From JAIQFL01 sp035295745 (GTDB taxonomy: Bacteria; Acidobacteriota; Terriglobia; Bryobacterales; Bryobacteraceae): a stretch of DNA of 64,000 nucleotides. Positions 61,085-64,000 of the stretch are shown one piece after another (positions within the stretch are counted from its first letter, which is position 1; each line of letters opens with the position of its first letter). Location of the stretch: NCBI GenBank assembly GCA_035295745.1, contig DATGIL010000102.1:537160-601159 (forward strand), in the 5' to 3' direction. The translations under genes and the position numbers were made by a program. The notes beneath the pieces were generated by a model. The model worked only from the letters and a program-made list of their open reading frames with translations. It made no database searches and was not told where the DNA came from.

Positions 61085-64000
61085 TTAGAAGCGGATTTTG
61101 ATCATGGTCATGAGGATGCGAGGATCGCGCGCGCCGCTCACGCTGCCGAACCCGTTCTTGTTGTTGATGCTGCCATCGGGGTTGACCGCAATATTGGAGA
61201 ACGCCGACGTCAGGGTGCTGGCCGTCAGGCTGGAGTTGATCCCATTGAACTGCGTGTGGTTCCAGACGTTGAAGGCATCGCAGCGGAATTGGAAGTGCAC
61301 CCGTTCCTTGATCGAAAATTCCTTCTGGATCGAGAGGTCCCAGTTGTTGATGCCGGGGCCAGTGAGGTAGTTGACGCCGGATTCCAGGCCGATGCTGCCC
61401 ACCAGCGGGAGGGCGAAATCCGAGGCATTGAGCCGGTTATACGGATTGAGACTACCTGTCATGGGGTTGCCGAGGAGGCGCAGGCGCGAGCCCTCCGTGT
61501 AAGAACCGGTGATGTTCTGGTTGCCCCCGCCGGAGGAGACACTGAAGCTCGGGCCGTACGGCGAGCCGCTGATGAACGAGGTGACGCCGGAGATCTGCCA
61601 ACCGCCCAACACCGCCTTTTCAACGACATTTTTGCCGGTCAGGGTGGGCAGGTTATAAACGTAGTTGAACACGAACATCTGCCGGCGGTCGTTGCCGGAA
61701 GGCCCGTAGTAGGCCTCCCTGGTGTATTGATCGACGCGGACCGCGTTGGTATCTCCGGTGGCGGTGGTGAGGTTCTTGCTCCAGGTGTAGGAGAGGCCGA
61801 GGAACAAATGGCCCACGCGCTTGTTGCCGGTCACCTGCAGGGCGTTGTAGTTCCCGGTGGCGGCGCTTTCATACAGGGTGATGCTGCCGATTCCCCGGTA
61901 AGGCGCCAGGAACTGCTGGAGCAGCGACGTAGCGCCGGGAATCGTGCTGGCGGCCAAAGTCGGATCCTGATTCTGCGGAAGGAACGCGGCCCCGTACGGC
62001 GTGTAGTTCAGGTTGCGATTGTCTTGCAGGTGGCGGGACAGAGTGCCGACGTAGGCCACGTCGATGGACGCCTGGCCTGGCAGAGATCGCTGCACGCCGA
62101 AGGTGTAGTTGTAGGAATCCGGGAGTTTGCCGGTCGGATCGGCGGCATAGAACGAGGGCGGCGAGAGCAGCGCGGTCGCCGGATTGATGTTCTGCATGAA
62201 GCCGTAGGTCAGGGTTGGCTGGATGCCTAACGGCGGGTTGCGGACGAAATCGAAAACGCGGTTGCCCTGAAACCGGTCGTAGTAGATGCCGAAGCCGGTG
62301 CGGATGACGGTCTTGTGGTCGCCAAACGGGTCATACGCTAAACCGATGCGTGGACCGAAAACTAGCCCGGGCGAGTCCTGGAGGTACTTAGTGAACCCGT
62401 TGACACCGCCCTGCTCGATGCCGTTGGCAATGTTCCCGCTTCCCGGGACGATATAGCCGATGTTGGCCGCCGGTACAGTCTGGCCAGTGACGGTATCCAC
62501 GCCCATGCGGACGCCGTTGACCGTTTGCGGGAAATACAGGCGGGGCGCCTGCGACGCAGACCAGGCCGAAGGCAGGAACGTCGAGGCCTGCAAGGAAGCA
62601 TCATATTGCGGTTGAACCCAAGCCGTGCGCAGGCCGTAGTCCATGGTCAAACGAGGAGTAATTTTCCAGGTGTCCTGCGCGTAGAATTCGATGTTCCAGT
62701 AACGGTACTGGCCATTAATCTCGTTGGCCGCTTGCGCGAACGTATTGTAGACGCCCGCGGCGGCGTTGGAGAAACCGAACCCGGTGTCGTATGGGTTGTT
62801 GCTGTTGTCACCGAAGTTATAGGAACCGTCGAATGCACCGAACGAGGTCTGGTTCTTGACGCTCTTCTGCATATAGAGGCCGAACTTGAACGTATGCTGG
62901 TTCCAGACCTTCGACAAGGCATCCGTAATGTCATAGGTAGTGTTGAAGTTGATGAAGGGACCGGCGCCATTGTTACCCGTGTTGAAATTCGGCGAGTTGC
63001 CGATCTTGCTCCCCGCAAAAGTCGCGTACGGAAGGTAGTCGTTCTGCACTGCCTTGGGATAGAGCACTGGCAGGTTGACGCCGGTAGCGGCTCGCGAGAG
63101 CGCGTCGGTGGTGTAGGCGATCAGAATGTTGTTGTGGCTCGAACCCACATTGAGCTCGTTTGTCATGGTCGGGGAGATGACATAGGTCATGCCACCCGCC
63201 CAACTGTAGCCTGGGTTGGCGTACTGGATCGGCGCGAGTGGCAGGTTGGTGCCCAGAATCCAGGTGCCGTATACCGAATCGTAGGTGTTCGAGTTGTTGA
63301 TGTAGTGGCCGAAGACGCGCACCTTAGAGGTTAGGTTGTAGTCCACTCGCACCAGGTCTTCGCGCCGCGGATACGGGCTGGAAACCTGGCTCTGGAAGTT
63401 ATATCCCTTGATGCAGCCGCTTGTTCCCGGCACCGCGGAGCATGCATTCGCTACGTTGGGCTCCGGCATGAAGCTGAGAAGCTTCACGCCCGGGGCGTAT
63501 AGCTGGCTGGCCGGAATGATGTTTCCGGGTAGGGGTTGCTGGGTGTTGGGGTCGCGGATGACCACCGCGTTGCCATTCTGATCAACGCTCTTGGAGAAGT
63601 TGCCGGCGCGTTCCAAATCGGTGGGCACGGTCACGTAGTGGGCGCCGTAGGGCGCCAACTGGCGCTGGAACTCCTCGCTCCAGAAGAAGAAGAGCTTATC
63701 GCGGCTCTTGAGCAGTTTCGGAATCAGCAGCGGACCGCCGATCGTGCCGCCCTGATCGTTGAACCGGAAAAGCCCCCGCGCGATGCCGTCGCGGTTATTC
63801 TTCCAGTTGTTGGCGTTCAGGCTTTCGTTGCGGTGAAACCAGTACCCGCTGCCGTGGAAATCGGAGGTGCCGCTCTTGGTCACTACCGAAATCTGGGCGC
63901 CCATGGCGCGGCCGTATTCGGCCTGATAAACACCCGTGAGAATTTTGAACTCCTCTACGGAATCCAGGCTCAGGGTGACGTTCTGGGAGCCGTTCGAGCC
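61085..64000 (-). CDS. Oar-like TonB-dependent receptor (5' end outside window)
   Basis: 971 residues in view, open to the window edge. The first residues seen belong to the plug domain ('SLDSVEEFKILTGVYQAEYG' and 'GAQISVVTKSGT', the typical TonB-plug end). A very large beta-barrel follows ('GSGYWFHRNESLNANNW' onward) and ends in a terminal aromatic residue ('MTMIKIRF'), the outer-membrane insertion signal. Acidobacterial members usually carry a carboxypeptidase regulatory-like domain before the plug, which would lie beyond 64000. They take up large or scarce substrates; no partner gene is in view. Confidence 0.93.
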   Translation of the reverse strand, partial: GSNGSQNVTLSLDSVEEFKILTGVYQAEYGRAMGAQISVVTKSGTSDFHGSGYWFHRNESLNANNWKNNRDGIARGLFRFNDQGGTIGGPLLIPKLLKSRDKLFFFWSEEFQRQLAPYGAHYVTVPTDLERAGNFSKSVDQNGNAVVIRDPNTQQPLPGNIIPASQLYAPGVKLLSFMPEPNVANACSAVPGTSGCIKGYNFQSQVSSPYPRREDLVRVDYNLTSKVRVFGHYINNSNTYDSVYGTWILGTNLPLAPIQYANPGYSWAGGMTYVISPTMTNELNVGSSHNNILIAYTTDALSRAATGVNLPVLYPKAVQNDYLPYATFAGSKIGNSPNFNTGNNGAGPFINFNTTYDITDALSKVWNQHTFKFGLYMQKSVKNQTSFGAFDGSYNFGDNSNNPYDTGFGFSNAAAGVYNTFAQAANEINGQYRYWNIEFYAQDTWKITPRLTMDYGLRTAWVQPQYDASLQASTFLPSAWSASQAPRLYFPQTVNGVRMGVDTVTGQTVPAANIGYIVPGSGNIANGIEQGGVNGFTKYLQDSPGLVFGPRIGLAYDPFGDHKTVIRTGFGIYYDRFQGNRVFDFVRNPPLGIQPTLTYGFMQNINPATALLSPPSFYAADPTGKLPDSYNYTFGVQRSLPGQASIDVAYVGTLSRHLQDNRNLNYTPYGAAFLPQNQDPTLAASTIPGATSLLQQFLAPYRGIGSITLYESAATGNYNALQVTGNKRVGHLFLGLSYTWSKNLTTATGDTNAVRVDQYTREAYYGPSGNDRRQMFVFNYVYNLPTLTGKNVVEKAVLGGWQISGVTSFISGSPYGPSFSVSSGGGNQNITGSYTEGSRLRLLGNPMTGSLNPYNRLNASDFALPLVGSIGLESGVNYLTGPGINNWDLSIQKEFSIKERVHFQFRCDAFNVWNHTQFNGINSSLTASTLTSAFSNIAVNPDGSINNKNGFGSVSGARDPRILMTMIKIRF

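Overview
The window reads as a stretch of chromosome from a high-GC acidobacterium close to Candidatus Solibacter / Bryobacterales. The clues are two orphan MacB/FtsX permeases of the acidobacterial 'ADOP' kind (one with its PadR regulator), a subtilase ending in the Solibacter-type TIGR03437 domain, an Oar-like TonB-dependent receptor, a remnant that looks like a VWFA-related acidobacterial protein, and many secreted hypothetical proteins. No rRNA, CRISPR array, intact prophage or intact transposase was seen. One tRNA (Val, anticodon TAC) is present.

Layout. 0-2.5 kb (minus): a corrinoid-activation pair, a MetH-activation-like protein (cut by the window edge) and a ferredoxin-ASKHA ATPase. 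2.57-2.85 kb: tRNA-Val followed by the 3' end of a tyrosine recombinase. 3-12.7 kb: creatininase-like protein, ADOP permease/PadR, Maf, L,D-transpeptidase, phosphoesterase, zinc alcohol dehydrogenase and a small HExxH protein. 12.8-15.4 kb: rpsO-pnp. 15.9-18.4 kb: overlapping operon of a glycosyltransferase, an unusual ASKHA-fold protein and a PIG-L deacetylase. 18.5-22.4 kb: RidA-like protein, small proteins, MBL hydrolase, guaA. 23.1-29.7 kb: SpoIIE-type phosphatase, then the classic rpmH-rnpA-yidD-yidC-khpB-mnmE cluster. 29.7-35.5 kb: nucleotidyltransferase, two YbaK-type deacylases, second ADOP permease, DDAH-like protein. 35.8-46.6 kb: BlaI/BlaR-like pair, FHA-GAF-SpoIIE phosphatase, M3 and S9 peptidases, heparinase-like protein. 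46.7-47.5 kb: RNA-like intergenic region. 47.5-57.8 kb: subtilase, frameshifted PQQ-propeller gene, acetamidase-like protein, cytochrome c/copper monooxygenase-like protein. 58.3-60.7 kb: decaying genes (ligD, XRE regulator) around a DUF1963 protein. 61.1-64 kb: TonB-dependent receptor, 5' end outside the window.

The most distinctive signal is a dispersed family of about 190-200 bp foldback elements (seven whole or partial copies, all intergenic). Each end carries two adjacent hairpins whose stems change in compensating pairs between copies. One copy, just upstream of mnmE, has an inverted sister 7 kb away that carries the first 31 codons of mnmE with it.

Other points of interest: rnpA has no usual start codon outside rpmH, so the two genes seem to overlap by 101 bp as in Thermus. 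The 258-residue ASKHA protein has its motifs in permuted order. A promoter, 14-bp closing stem and T-run at 46.7-46.9 kb suggest a small structured RNA. Several genes have a -10-like hexamer only 5-9 nt before the start codon and no clear Shine-Dalgarno, suggesting leaderless transcripts. Two frameshifts lie in short G runs and could be sequencing errors.
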